From Notolepis coatsorum (Eukaryota > Chordata > Actinopteri > Aulopiformes > Paralepididae): DNA of 64,000 nucleotides. Of this stretch, positions 21,421-31,790 are shown in pieces. The position numbers and the translations under genes were made by a program. The stretch covers positions 101,913,496 through 101,977,495 of the forward strand of contig OZ020598.1 in NCBI GenBank assembly GCA_963971535.1, written 5' to 3'. The first letter of the stretch is position 1. Each line of letters begins with the position of its first letter. The notes below the pieces were generated by a model, which was given only the letters and a program-made list of their open reading frames with translations, made no database searches and was not told where the DNA came from.

Positions 21421-21621
21421 TACAATATTCAGACGGCCCCCCCCACTCCTGCTTACCTAACTCGCCGCGACGCTGCATGTAATGCCCGTGGAATGCCGTC
21501 CCGACCAGCCGATGCAGACAGACAATTCCTCACTGTCCCAGACGTGGCTGTGTTGTAGAGCGATGAAGAGCCCGTCTGCACCGGCAGGATCGGTTGGCAT
21601 CCCCGCTTCAGACACCAAGAA

Positions 21622-22354
21622 TGTGGTGGATTTTTGACGTCTCCAGGGATGGTTAAATGAAATACAGAGACAAGAGATTGGCCTTAAATCAGAGTGCAAA
21701 CCACCAGGTTCTCCACGGACATCCAGCAGCCTAAAACAGTGTCACACTGCGAATTAGGCATTCTGAAATAATCAAACAGGAGCAGAAAGAGACAGCCGGA
21801 TTACTCACGTTAAATGAATACAATACAGGTTTATTGGAAAATAAAATAATACAGTACGCCCATACGGACGGACTTTCAGTCTGTCAGAGTGCATATTCAC
21901 AGGTCTGTCAGAGTGAAAGTGACAAAAAGCAAAGTGTCATGTGTTTTAACACAGTGGAATAGAGACGCCTTGCTCGTCTCTGATTGGGTTGGCTTTATAT
22001 GGTCATTTAGGGAGTCAAATGGAATGGGCTTTTGAGGAGGGCTCGCTGCGGCCTTGGATGCAAGCGTTATCTGGCCTGCTCTGAATATAATGAATGGATA
22101 TAGTGTTTGAACAGTTTTTGAGAGAAGGATAACATGACTTCACGATCAACCCTGTTGTGGGGATTAAGAATGTGAAATTACCCTTCACATTTAAACAGAA
22201 ATCCTGACCTCACAAATAGAGGAGGGGGGGGGAGGAGGAGGAGGAGGGAAGGAGGAGGAGGAGGAGGAGGAGGAGGAGGAGGAGGAGGAGGAGGAGGAGG
22301 AGGAGGAGGAGGAGGGAAGGTGGAGGAGGAGGGGATGTGAAATTACCCTTCACA
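21622..22354 (-). mobile_element. 5' LTR of the non-coding element
   Basis: 733 bases, with the 31 extra bases at about 22108-22138 relative to its partner and a longer GGA tract. Confidence 0.7.
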
Positions 22355-22506
22355 GCCTAGCCATCGAGAAAGGCCGCCATAGGCAGACTGTGTGTGTTAG
22401 AAAGAGAGAGAGAGAGAGAGAACATGTGTGTTTGTCATGTGTGTGTGTGTTAGAGAGAGACTAGAGCATGTATGAGAGATTCAAAAGGACAAAGATCAAC
22501 ACTTAA

Positions 22507-22571
<65 letters not shown>

Positions 22572-22830
22572 ATTGGAAAGAAATTGAAATGCTATTTGGC
22601 CCTAAACAGAGAGTACACAGTGGCAGAATACCTGAGCACTGTGACTGAAGATCCTTGAGCACAGCCTAGCCATCGAGAAAGGCCGCCATAGGCAGACTGT
22701 GTGTGTTAGAAAGAGAGAGAGAGAGAGAGAGAACATGTGTGTTTGTCATGTGTGTGTGTGTTAGAGAGAGACTAGAGCATGTATGAGAGATCCAAAAGGT
22801 CAAAGATCAACACTTAAATCCAACAAGAAG
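22355..22830. repeat. about 310-bp tandem duplication with GA and GT runs
   Basis: GCCTAGCCATCGAGAAAGGC begins at 22355 and again at about 22664, each followed by the same GA/GT-rich segment. A long (GA)n lies at 22513-22568 in the first copy only. Confidence 0.85.
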
Positions 22831-23938
22831 AGGGTCTATACCAGAGAAACCAAAGCAGCAAGGAGCCAATGGCCGACATCAGCTAAATAGGCTAGCCAGG
22901 TACTGTGACACCAGGCCACACACAGCTTTGGCCAACGGCCCAACGCTACCCAAGCTACACAAGCGACCAAGACATTCACACACAGCACATGTCGTATCTC
23001 CAAATGTTGTGAAGTAGCATATGTTTTGCCTGGAAAAAAACATCGTTATTAACAAAACATTCGGGAGGGGAAGGAAGGAAGAGTGGGGTAATGTCATGAC
23101 ATTTTCATTAATCTTACCTGCACAAAAGGAACGCAGGGCGAAAGGCCGCAACACAGGTCTCCACGTTGACGAAAGGCCTCTCGCTGGCGGGACAAAATAA
23201 GCCAGAACCCCCTGCTATTCTCACGGCTAATGTCAATGGTCGACTCGTAGCACAAGCTAACAGCTAACTCTAGCCTAGGCTAACTGATGGCATCAAAGTA
23301 ACGTGCGCAGCCGGCAGCTAGCCGGCAGCTAGCTACGACATTAGCTGCTGGCTGCGCACGTTACTTTGATGCTATCAGTTAGCCAGTTAGCTCAACCCGG
23401 CTATCGCTAACCATTAGCTAACGCACTACCACTGAAACTACAACATGAGAAAAGCAATACAGGCGCTGACACCAGGCACACACCGATAGCTACTAGTAGT
23501 ACTATATTAGCTAGTCGACCAGTTTGGCTCCAGAGAGAGAGAAAGAGAGCATAGGTCCACAGCGGGAATATAATCATAGGTTGACTCACCATAACGCAGT
23601 ATCAATGCGGCGCCAATGGTAAAGTTGGAAGGAGACTTTCTTGGCCCACGGTGTAATTTCTTCTGATCCATGCGGCTTTTGAAAAGACATCCACTCGCCT
23701 CGCTCCTCTGAATAGCGCTGAATTATCTACCTCGTGTGTCTTCTTCTTCTATTTGGTATTACGGCGGACGGGCCGGAAACACTATCCTAAAATCTGTAGA
23801 GCAGCAAATCCGCAGAAACCGGAAAACTGCAGTCTGCAGAGCCGCAGAGGCAGGAAGTCAGACACATTCTACAAACGTGTCTAATGTGAAATATATAAGC
23901 ATATAAGCAAAACTAGATTTTAGGTCTGTGATGAAAAA
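22831..23938. other. repeat-derived sequence with a foldback
   Basis: 22980-23080 is a diverged match of 28100-28175. 23280-23382 contains a 39-base inverted repeat. A minus-strand frame at 23690-23590 ends at a GTGAGT, possibly an exon, with nothing else to support it. Confidence 0.4.
23280..23382. repeat. 39-bp inverted repeat
   Basis: Arms 23280-23318 and 23344-23382 are complementary at about 37 of 39 positions, with a 25-base loop of GCTAGC-rich sequence. Confidence 0.85.
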
Positions 23939-24075
23939 GGGCCTCGCGGGAAGGGGGGCCTCGCAAAAATATATAAAAAAAAATTAAAAAAAATAATAAA
24001 AAAAATAAATAAAAATATTTTTTTTTAATTTATTTTTTTTTATTATTTTGCGAGGCCCCCCTTCCCGCGAGGCCC
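23939..24075. repeat. perfect 30-bp foldback with AT loop
   Basis: GC-rich arms 23939-23968 and 24046-24075 are exact reverse complements (30 of 30). The 77-base loop is almost pure A/T and is itself partly self-complementary. Confidence 0.95.
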
Positions 24076-24737
24076 TGTGCGACCACACTGCTCGCACACC
24101 CCCTGAGGCGGCCCTGGTCCTAATGAACAAGGTTTTAGAGTGATCAGTATTCAGTCCTAATGAAAAAGGTTTTAGAGTGATCAGTCAGAGCTCAGCTAGT
24201 GTGTGGCCATCTTGCTCTGCACCATGTGGCTCCTCTTCATAAGCAATATTAAGAAACTGGCTCAAACATGTCAAATATAAGTTTTCTGTCCAACAAAGTA
24301 AAAAAGTAACGTTACTCCCATATTGTGCTGCTACAGTATGAAGCCAGTTCCAGATCACCAAGGGCAAATTAGCTCAAGAGAAAGTCTGACATCTTTAAAA
24401 TTGTGTAGCCAACCAGTGGCAAATAGAGGCAGTAAATATGTCTCAGGGGCTTTCATAAAAGAATAAGACAGTGGAATAGTCACGGATTTACTTATTTTGC
24501 TTCAGTAGTTGAATTTGATTTCAGCTCCACCACCAGAGGGTCTGGCTGTGTGGCTTGTGAACTCAGGCTTGTAATCCAGTTTGCTGGGTGGGGGACAAAA
24601 TGTGGTTTTCAGCACCAGTGTGCTTGCTTTCTTTCTGTCCCACTCATTAATCAAGTGACGCTTGCTATTTAGTTCAGTTATATTCTGGGTGAGGTTCTGA
24701 GGGAAAGAGAGACAGGATGAATGAATGAATGAATGAA
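24076..24737. other. no gene recognised
   Basis: Contains a duplicated CCTAATGAA..AAGGTTTTAGAGTGATCAG unit (24118-24184) and a short (GAAT)n at 24717-24736. No coding evidence. Confidence 0.4.
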
Positions 24738-25031
24738 AACGTTAGGTTATGACTATAACCAAGTTCTGTTAATAGTGGTGACGCTCGGCGTCACTCATGC
24801 ACTGTCCTTGCACACGTGCACGCGCACTGAATAAAGACCACAATGTACCTTTATATCCCAATATTTGTCTGACCACACCCCTATCAGCTTACCTACATAA
24901 GCAGGGGTGGGGCCACATACTCGCCTCCTTCCCAAGCTTTCACCACAAGGTGAGATCAAGGGCTGCAGCGGCGTCGGACGCCGAGCGTCACCACTATTAA
25001 CAGAACTTGGTTATAGTCATAACCTAACGTT
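24738..25031. mobile_element. MITE with 55-bp perfect terminal inverted repeats
   Basis: A 294-base unit starts AACGTTAGGTTATGACTATA and ends with the reverse complement. The arms 24738-24792 and 24977-25031 match without mismatch. There is no coding capacity. The flanks show no obvious target duplication, partly because AACGTT is palindromic. Confidence 0.75.
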
Positions 25032-26219
25032 CTGTATACATAGTGGCTCCGCTCGGCGTCACTCATGCACAAGGGAGGCCGAGCGAGAGCCACCGGCCGA
25101 CAAATACAACCCGCTGAAGGCCCCCCACAACCATCAGAACAGGGAGGGCCGAGCCCCCCCGACCCCCCCTAATGGAGGGCACCCCCCCTATTGGAGGTTT
25201 CCCGGGAGGGCGACGGACCCGACCGTGCGAAGAGGCACTCAAGCAACTCAACGCACAGGGTGAGCAGACCGTGGCCTGACCACACGACTACACACACGTA
25301 CAACCCGCATGCCACCCGGGAACGGACGGAGGGAACAACCGCGTTACTGCCCCCAGAATCACAGGGTCAAGGGCAAACCCAACCCCGTGGCAAGGCCGTA
25401 GCAGCGGAGCGCGAAGGAAGGCCCAGACCCACCAAAGGGACTGGACCCCCTGGAACGGGGGCCCGGAGAAGTCCATGATGCCAGCATCAAGACCCCACCA
25501 GGTGGGCACTTAGTGACCCCGCCCCCCACATCGCCAGCGTATTCGGACAAAGGCCCCTCAGCCGAGCGGGCCCTGTCCCCCCAATAGTACACCGCCTGGC
25601 ACACTGACCCTGGAGTACAGGCATTCAGCACGGCCGTAATAAACAAAGGCTTACCACGGAAGCAGGCAGCGCACCGGGGAAAAAACCGGGGAACAGGCTG
25701 TTAACCCGAGCCTGGAGACTGCGGACGAGACAGGCGCCAGAGGGGTCAGCTGAACACAGCCGCACCGGTGGAAGGGGCGTATGCTGGCGCTGTTGCATGA
25801 CCAAGCCTGCATTTAAAAAAAACCCACCCAGATGGGTTGAGGCAGAGAAGGCTGACATGATTGGCAGACGTCATGAACGTGCAGGGGCACCCTCAACCGG
25901 GTAACCCGGGAGTTGACACTGCTCCAACATACCAGGGAATCAACCACCTTGGCGTTACCCAATGCGGTGGTTGTTCCTATAACCCCTCAAGAAAAAACTC
26001 CAAAACACACCTGCGGGTATACACCGGCTATACCGCAGTACAAGTGTTTCAGTTTTCAAAAAAGGGTTATCCCAGGCCTACGGGTCGACGAAACATTACT
26101 TTGGACCGGGCCCGCCGATACGGGAAGCACAGGGTCACCAGAGGAGGTCAAAGACCACCCCAACAGGCCGCTCTTCGCCATGCGTGAGAGAGGAGCGAAA
26201 AGAATGGAGAACCAGCCCC
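25032..26219. other. GC-rich repeat-like sequence
   Basis: It begins with TATACATAGTGGCTCCGCTC, the inverted partner of which lies at about 31110-31129. Several frames are open but no product is recognisable. Confidence 0.35.
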
Positions 26220-26338
26220 AAGCACACCGTACTTGGTATTCCCAGGCGGTCTCCCAACCAAGTGCTAACCAGGACCAACCTGCGTAGCGGCCGAGATCTG
26301 ACGAGATCGAGCGTGTACAGGTTGGCATGGCCGTAAGC
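26220..26338 (-). rRNA. 5S rRNA-like gene, probably a pseudogene
   Basis: On the minus strand a 119-base stretch follows vertebrate 5S rRNA end to end: GCTTACGGCCAT start, GATCTCGTC.GATCTCGG, then GGTTAGCACTTGG and GGGAGACCGCCTGGGAATAC. The internal box A region (normally AGCTAAGCAGGGT) is altered to CGCTACGCAGGTT, and the 3' end differs. It is a single copy with no array and no T-run just after the end, so it is more likely a pseudogene or a 5S-derived SINE head than a working gene. Confidence 0.7.
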
Positions 26339-28423
26339 CATTACGACAGTGCAGAGTACAAAATGTACCCAACCAGGGTCTCCATAGCGCTTAACCCTGT
26401 GACACCTGGACCGACCTGGCATTTTCCCCCTGAAAAAGCCCAAGTCCCTCAGGGTACCAGAACAGCAGATCTGCATCCCCGGCGGACAACGGGTTTAACT
26501 GATCCGGACCAGCGTGACCAGAACCAGTCCCGTGCCCTAATCACGCCGACATGCCTACTCCAGGAGAAGGGGCAGATATGCGTGTTGATCTTAAACATGA
26601 AAAGAAGGCGCCACCCAGACGTTCGGTGCGAACCGCGCCCGGTGGCCCACCCCCAGGGCGTGAGACCCCTCTACATATGTTCAGATCCATTCCGTTATCA
26701 TCCCCCAGATATGAACGAGAATCCGTCGACAACCAAAACAGGTCATCGGAAGAGGAAAAACCTCCATCCCAGTTGCTTTATAAAAATGCCGTTTTAACCT
26801 CAAGCAACCAAGGCGTGCCAGTCATTCGCCTGATTACAGAACACCCCGAGCTAGCACTATACGTGCGTTGGGACACAACCACATCAATGAACAGGCTATT
26901 TAGACCTGTCATTGAATCCCCAAGGCGCCCAGGGGAACAACAAGAGGGGTGTGATGCTTCCTAACTCCAACTCTTCTTAATAGAAAAGAAGGAAGCACCA
27001 ACAGTATGTATCCCAGTCTACACAGCCGGGGGTAAAACATTTTCACATTTTTACATCCCACCACCCTCCCATAGGGAGGAGACGGAAATCCCCAGAGAGA
27101 CTTCCCACGCGAGCTGTATAGATTGAAAAGAATATATTGCACCTTGAGCCATGTAAAAGTTTGGTTTTAGGGCTCTCCGGGGAGGAGGCACCGAACCCAT
27201 ACACACTCAATAATCGAATTGAATCGAATACACACACAATAGAGTAGGACTCCTTCTTGAGGTTCGCCCCCCCCCCCCCCCCTCACCCTGTAACGTGCCG
27301 AACCGCAACGTGACAGGAACCTTGAAGGACAGGTGGGTTTACCCCTGACCAACAGAAAAAAGGGGGAGGAAAGGTTACCAGTTCACCCCTTTACGACCCC
27401 ACACCCATGATACGCTGTAATGACAAAAAGAGTATGACGCAGTCATAGTCAGCCCCATGAAGCGTCTAACAGCCTCACACAGCGCATGTGCCAACCTGCT
27501 ATCTGATTTTTACTAAGGAAAAAACACAGAACAGAGAGGGCCCTCGCAAGAGCCCCGGTACCAGACTTACACATGTGCTTCTGTGGCCAGCCCAACCCAG
27601 TTGTAGGTCACACGACACACACAACCCATTATCACCTACAAAAAATGCACACACGAAAAAGTTACCAAACAATCTTTTCTGAAAATAAAGTTTCTCAGGC
27701 GGTTAGCACAACCCCAACAACTAAGCTAAGGGTTACATCGTATCCCTACCACACAGTGACACAATATAGTGTAACAACATGTCTGAGAGGAGGATGAAGA
27801 AGTCCCCAGGGAACCGGGGGGAAACACAACCCTCCTACTTTACCCTTAATATGGCCAGTTAAACAGGTAAACCTGTTAATATGTGAACACATTGTTCATT
27901 GTCATTACAGGCTGAGAAAAGAATCATTCTTTACTCATATGGCACTCCTTATAGGTTAGTTTAACCCCCTTAGTTGTGAGTACACGGTACATGAACACAC
28001 AATGTGTCTCAACACAACAAACCAGATCATTTTCACATCTGTAACAATAACCCAATTTGCATGGAGACCAGTGACAAGACAATTCACACATAACTCACGT
28101 CGTATCCTAAATGTAGTGCAGCAACACTCGTTTTGGAAAACATCGTTATTTACAAAACATTTAGAAGGGAAAGCAAGAAGAAGTGTTCAAGGTCTGGTCA
28201 GGACCTTGCCTACCGGGAGCGCAGATCAAGCGAATTGCAGTCTCTAACATGGCACCGAAGTAAACACAGCCTCCTGTGTTTGACGACACGGGCAGCTCGC
28301 TGCTCCAACCCGCCGCTACGGTGCTCCTTGTTGACGCAGTCCTCGCCGGCCTGGCTCAGGGCAGGTCCGACGAACATCCTCTGTCAAAGATGACGTCGTA
28401 GTCAAGAGTGTTTAAAACATGTT
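26339..28423. other. repeat-like sequence, nothing coding recognised
   Basis: Contains a poly(C) run (27267-27283) and, at 28100-28175, a diverged match of 22980-23080. Open frames here are short and unrelated to known families. Confidence 0.35.
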
Positions 28424-29939
28424 TGTATTTTATTTCTTTATAATTTTTTAAACAAACATATAAACAAACATGACAACACACGATAAGATACACAAGCATT
28501 AGTTGACAGTGCACATCCAATGAAATCACATTTTAGTTAATTGTCATATATAGGATATACCCTTAATACCTGTTATCTAAAAACCTACACACATATGCTC
28601 CAGCTCGTACCCCCCCCTCCCGGACCCCCCATTGGATAATCCATCCATTTTCCCTCGCTCCTAAGCAGACATTACCATTATAATGTGCTAGCTTTTATTT
28701 TCTCCACCACTTCTAACCACAATGTCATTTTGGATTCATTGAGACCCAAAATTCTTGCTGTAGATATTTCTTGATAGATCACATCGAGATATGTAATAAT
28801 CCAGACCTTTCGGCAAATTTCTTTCCGGTTGGAACCATCGTGATGCTATCAGCTTTTTAGCCACTGTGATACCCAATAAAACCAATCTCTTTAGCTGTGG
28901 ATGTACTGCACACTCAAAAGCATCATTCAGCAGTAATACAGAGGGGTGTACAGGTATATTCCAAGTTACGAGATTTGATAATTGCTGGGTCACCTCTTTC
29001 CAGAATATCTTAACTGGTGGGCAGTCCCAGTACATGTGCATAAATGTCCCCTCGTCCCCATTTGTACATAGAGAGCATTTGGAGTCTTGTATAAGACCCA
29101 TTTTTTTCAGTCTTATAGGAGTCAAGTATGTCCTGTGAATATAGTTAAGATTGATTTGTTGATGGTCCGGGTTCCTTGATGTGAGTCGAACATTTGCCCA
29201 GGCTTCTTGCCAATCAAAATCACTTTCCAGGTCTGGTATATCCCTCCTCCAGACGGAGTCTAGGTGGAGGGTTTCATATGAGGACGTTAGTAATTGATGA
29301 TAAAAATCTGAAACAAAACCTCTTGATGTCTCTCTTTCATAGAAGAATTTGTGGTATCTGTGGTGTTCAATTGGTTTCGTTAATGGAACACCTTGAGTCT
29401 TCAAACATAACAATAACTGTAAGTAAAAAAGATGTGTGGACTTGGTGAGATTAAATTTCTTCTGTATTTCTTCATATCTACAGAAACCCTGTTTGTTAAA
29501 AACATCCCCTAATGAGTGTATGCCTTGCTTTTCCCATATAGGGAATCTTATAGGTCGTTTTTCAATCAAGAGTGCATTATTATTGAATAAGGGAGTATGA
29601 TTGTGCCATTTATGTGGGTTAGGATATTTTTTGTGTGTTTCACGCCATATCCGGATCGCATGAGTAATTATGGGGCCAAATTTCCGTTCACAATGCTTGA
29701 TTGGTAGTTTAGTGTAAGCTATGTCCTTCAGTCTATGTGGGGCTACTATGTTTTCTTCTAATTTTCTCCAGGATACTAATGCTTGGGGATCAAACCATGT
29801 TGTCAATGGTCTTAATGTGTACGCCTTAAAATAGTGGAAAAAATCTGCAAATGCCATGCCACCGTCTGCTTTATTTCTCTGTGTGGTGGATCTTTTTATA
29901 CGTGGTGGTTTGTTATTCCAAATAAATTTGTATGTTTGT
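28424..29939 (-). mobile_element. 5'-truncated L1-type LINE with 16-bp target duplication
   Basis: GTGTTTAAAACATGTT occurs at 28408-28423 and again at 29940-29955, flanking an insertion with an A-rich 3' end on the minus strand. The TTTTAA-like core of the target fits L1 endonuclease preference. The inserted piece is the C-terminal part of ORF2 and the 3' UTR. Confidence 0.9.
28736..29938 (-). pseudogene. L1-type ORF2 C-terminal region
   Basis: The frame is open from the truncation edge (FIWNNKPPRIKRSTTQRNK, typical of the segment after the RT thumb in L1/Tx1 ORF2) to the stop at 28736, about 400 codons. Near the end it carries the C-terminal cysteine-histidine motif (CSLC, then HMYWDC), followed by the conserved hydrophobic FWKEV. 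Endonuclease and RT catalytic domains are missing because of 5' truncation, so it is dead on arrival, but no stops have accumulated, which indicates a young insertion. The first internal ATG is at 29857. Confidence 0.85.
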
Positions 29940-29955
29940 GTGTTTAAAACATGTT

Positions 29956-30942
29956 ATAGTCACAGCACGTTCAACAGTGTAGCATTAAGCTAACGGCCGC
30001 TCTCGGCCGATAGCAGCAAGCTAACGTTACCTAGCCTAGTGACACAACAGGCTTGGTAAACACAGCGAGCTAGCGCCGCAGCTAACAGCTGACTGGCTAA
30101 CACAGTAGGCCACAACTAGCACGCAAGCTAAGCAGCTATCACCTGAACTTGTACACAATGATATAACAAGCCACACTCAGACATGCCGCCGTTCTGAAAC
30201 CCTCCTCACTGTTTAAGAGAGAAGAGAAACGAGATGTTAACACAGTTTACAACAGTGATTTTACCAACATCCGACGGAGCCAGCACAAGTCCCATCTGGG
30301 CTGTAGCTGACTTGAACACGGATCTTCCGATAACGAACAGCCATGCCCATATTTCCTCGTGAGGGTATACTCTCATTTGTATATGAAAGACGGGGCCTAC
30401 ACGGTGACAGAGAAAAATCCACTCGTCCAGAGAACACAGGGAGCACCAGTGTTACTGGTCGTGGCCCACTAGTTGACTATAATGGGCTTCAGACCAAGGT
30501 CCTCCGCTGTCGCCTAAGAGGCTGAACAAAGGACCATAATCTGGGGCCAGTTTTCGTAAACATTGTCAGCTAGCCCCCATAGCACTAACAGACAAGTGAA
30601 GCTCGCAAGCAAACATTACTCACCAACCTGGAACCCACCGCTTCTCACAACAGCGGCGCGTCCTACAGTCCAGCTGTATCGCTGGAGGGTTTCACCCCAA
30701 CCAGCTGCAGCAAGGAAGACTGTAGTTGGGAGGCATGTAGCGGCGTGCTCCCAATACGAAAACCGGTGGAGGTTTTTAGAATGATCACCATCTTCCAGAC
30801 ACTCCAGTGACGAAGACAATATCGCCGTATTTTCTCCAAAATAGTGAGAGAGAAAATAAAGATATGATGTCAACGTATCTCTTGTTTTCCAACTCTTCTC
30901 ATACCATCACATCACGTCAAGGGGGGTTCTATCGAGGCACTA
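29956..30942. other. sequence interrupted by the LINE, unassigned
   Basis: Continues the pre-insertion sequence. GCTAAC/AGCTA-rich stretches (29975-30140) resemble 23240-23410. A minus-strand open stretch at 30616-30873 has no recognised domain. Confidence 0.35.
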
Positions 30943-31129
30943 CCTTGTGGTAAAAGCGAGAAGGAGGCGAGTATGTGGCCCCACCCCTGCTTATGTAGGT
31001 AAGCTGATAGGGGTGTGGTCAGACAAATATTGGGATATAAAGGTACATTGTGGTCTTTATTCAGTGCGCGTGCACGTGTGCGAGGACAGTGCATGAGTGA
31101 TTCCGAGCGGAGCCACTATGTATACAGAA
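30943..31129 (-). repeat. inverted copy of the MITE-related segment
   Basis: Matches 24765-24930 in reverse, including ATAAAGACCACAATGTACC and the GTTCTGTATACATAGTGGCTCCG end shared with 25030-25072. Confidence 0.8.
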
Positions 31130-31137
31130 CTTTATTT

Positions 31138-31790
31138 AACAGATTGCAGAATGGGTACAATACAGTACGGCTCAATACACACAATTGTTAAGGGGATGCA
31201 GACCTGAGAAAGACGTTTGTCTTGTTTCCATCAGGGTCCCCCATTTTCAATTCATATAGACATGTATGACATACACAACATACATGACATTTATGGCATA
31301 GGGACATATAGGTATTTAGTACTGATACATTTGTGACATAAACGGTATTCAAATATACAGTACTGTTACCCCTAGATCCTGACAGAGTATATACATATGA
31401 TGGGGAGGGGACTGTACATTAGGAGGGGGTGGGTGGGTGGGAGAGAAATATACATACGGCGGGGAGGGAATATATACATGCGGTGGGGAGGAGACTGTCC
31501 ATTAGGAGGTGGTGGGGGTTTTGGGCATTTACGGTGGCCAGTTTCGAATTGCAGCCTCCCGTAGGTGCTCTTTAAGAGCGGTTTTGAATGTGGGTAGGGA
31601 TTCACATTCTTTTACAGCTTTGGGTAGGGCGTTCCACATTGATGTGGCATAATTGCAAAACGTATTTAGTCCCTTGTTTGAGCCCAATCTGGGTTTAACA
31701 TGATTTGTTGAGCTTCCTCTGGTGTAGTGGTTGTGGTATTCACTGACCTTTGGGAAGTATTTTGACATGTACATGGGTACCTTAGTCGTA
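31138..31790 (-). pseudogene. LINE C-terminus and 3' UTR
   Basis: On the minus strand a frame at about 31774-31529 reads FPKVSEYHNHYTRGSS and MWNALPKAVKECESLPTFK, a block typical of the end of ORF2 in Jockey-superfamily (Rex1-like) LINEs. The following 3' UTR ends with GTACCCATTCTGCAATCTG near 31138, an end shared with 32400 and 13145. Confidence 0.65.

Larger units (their letters stand above)
20136..22354 (-). mobile_element. non-coding LTR element with internal minisatellite
   Basis: Direct repeats 20136-20828 and 21622-22354 have TG and CA ends and are nearly identical. On the minus strand the left LTR is preceded by the polypurine run AAAGTGGGGAA, and the right LTR is followed three bases later by TTGGTGTCTGAAGCGGGGAT, resembling a tRNA-Leu primer site with mismatches. 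The internal 793 bases have no coding domain and are largely a 69-bp tandem repeat. Flanking pentamers (GCTCC and GCCTA) do not match. This resembles a TRIM-like non-autonomous element. Confidence 0.7.

Noticed and set aside
25063..27237. Numerous 60-150 codon frames in the GC-rich segment
   Set aside because: Overlap on both strands, no domains, no splice or start context; repeat-like DNA.
30616..30873. 85-codon minus-strand frame
   Set aside because: Reads protein-like in places, but I recognise no family and see no supporting context.
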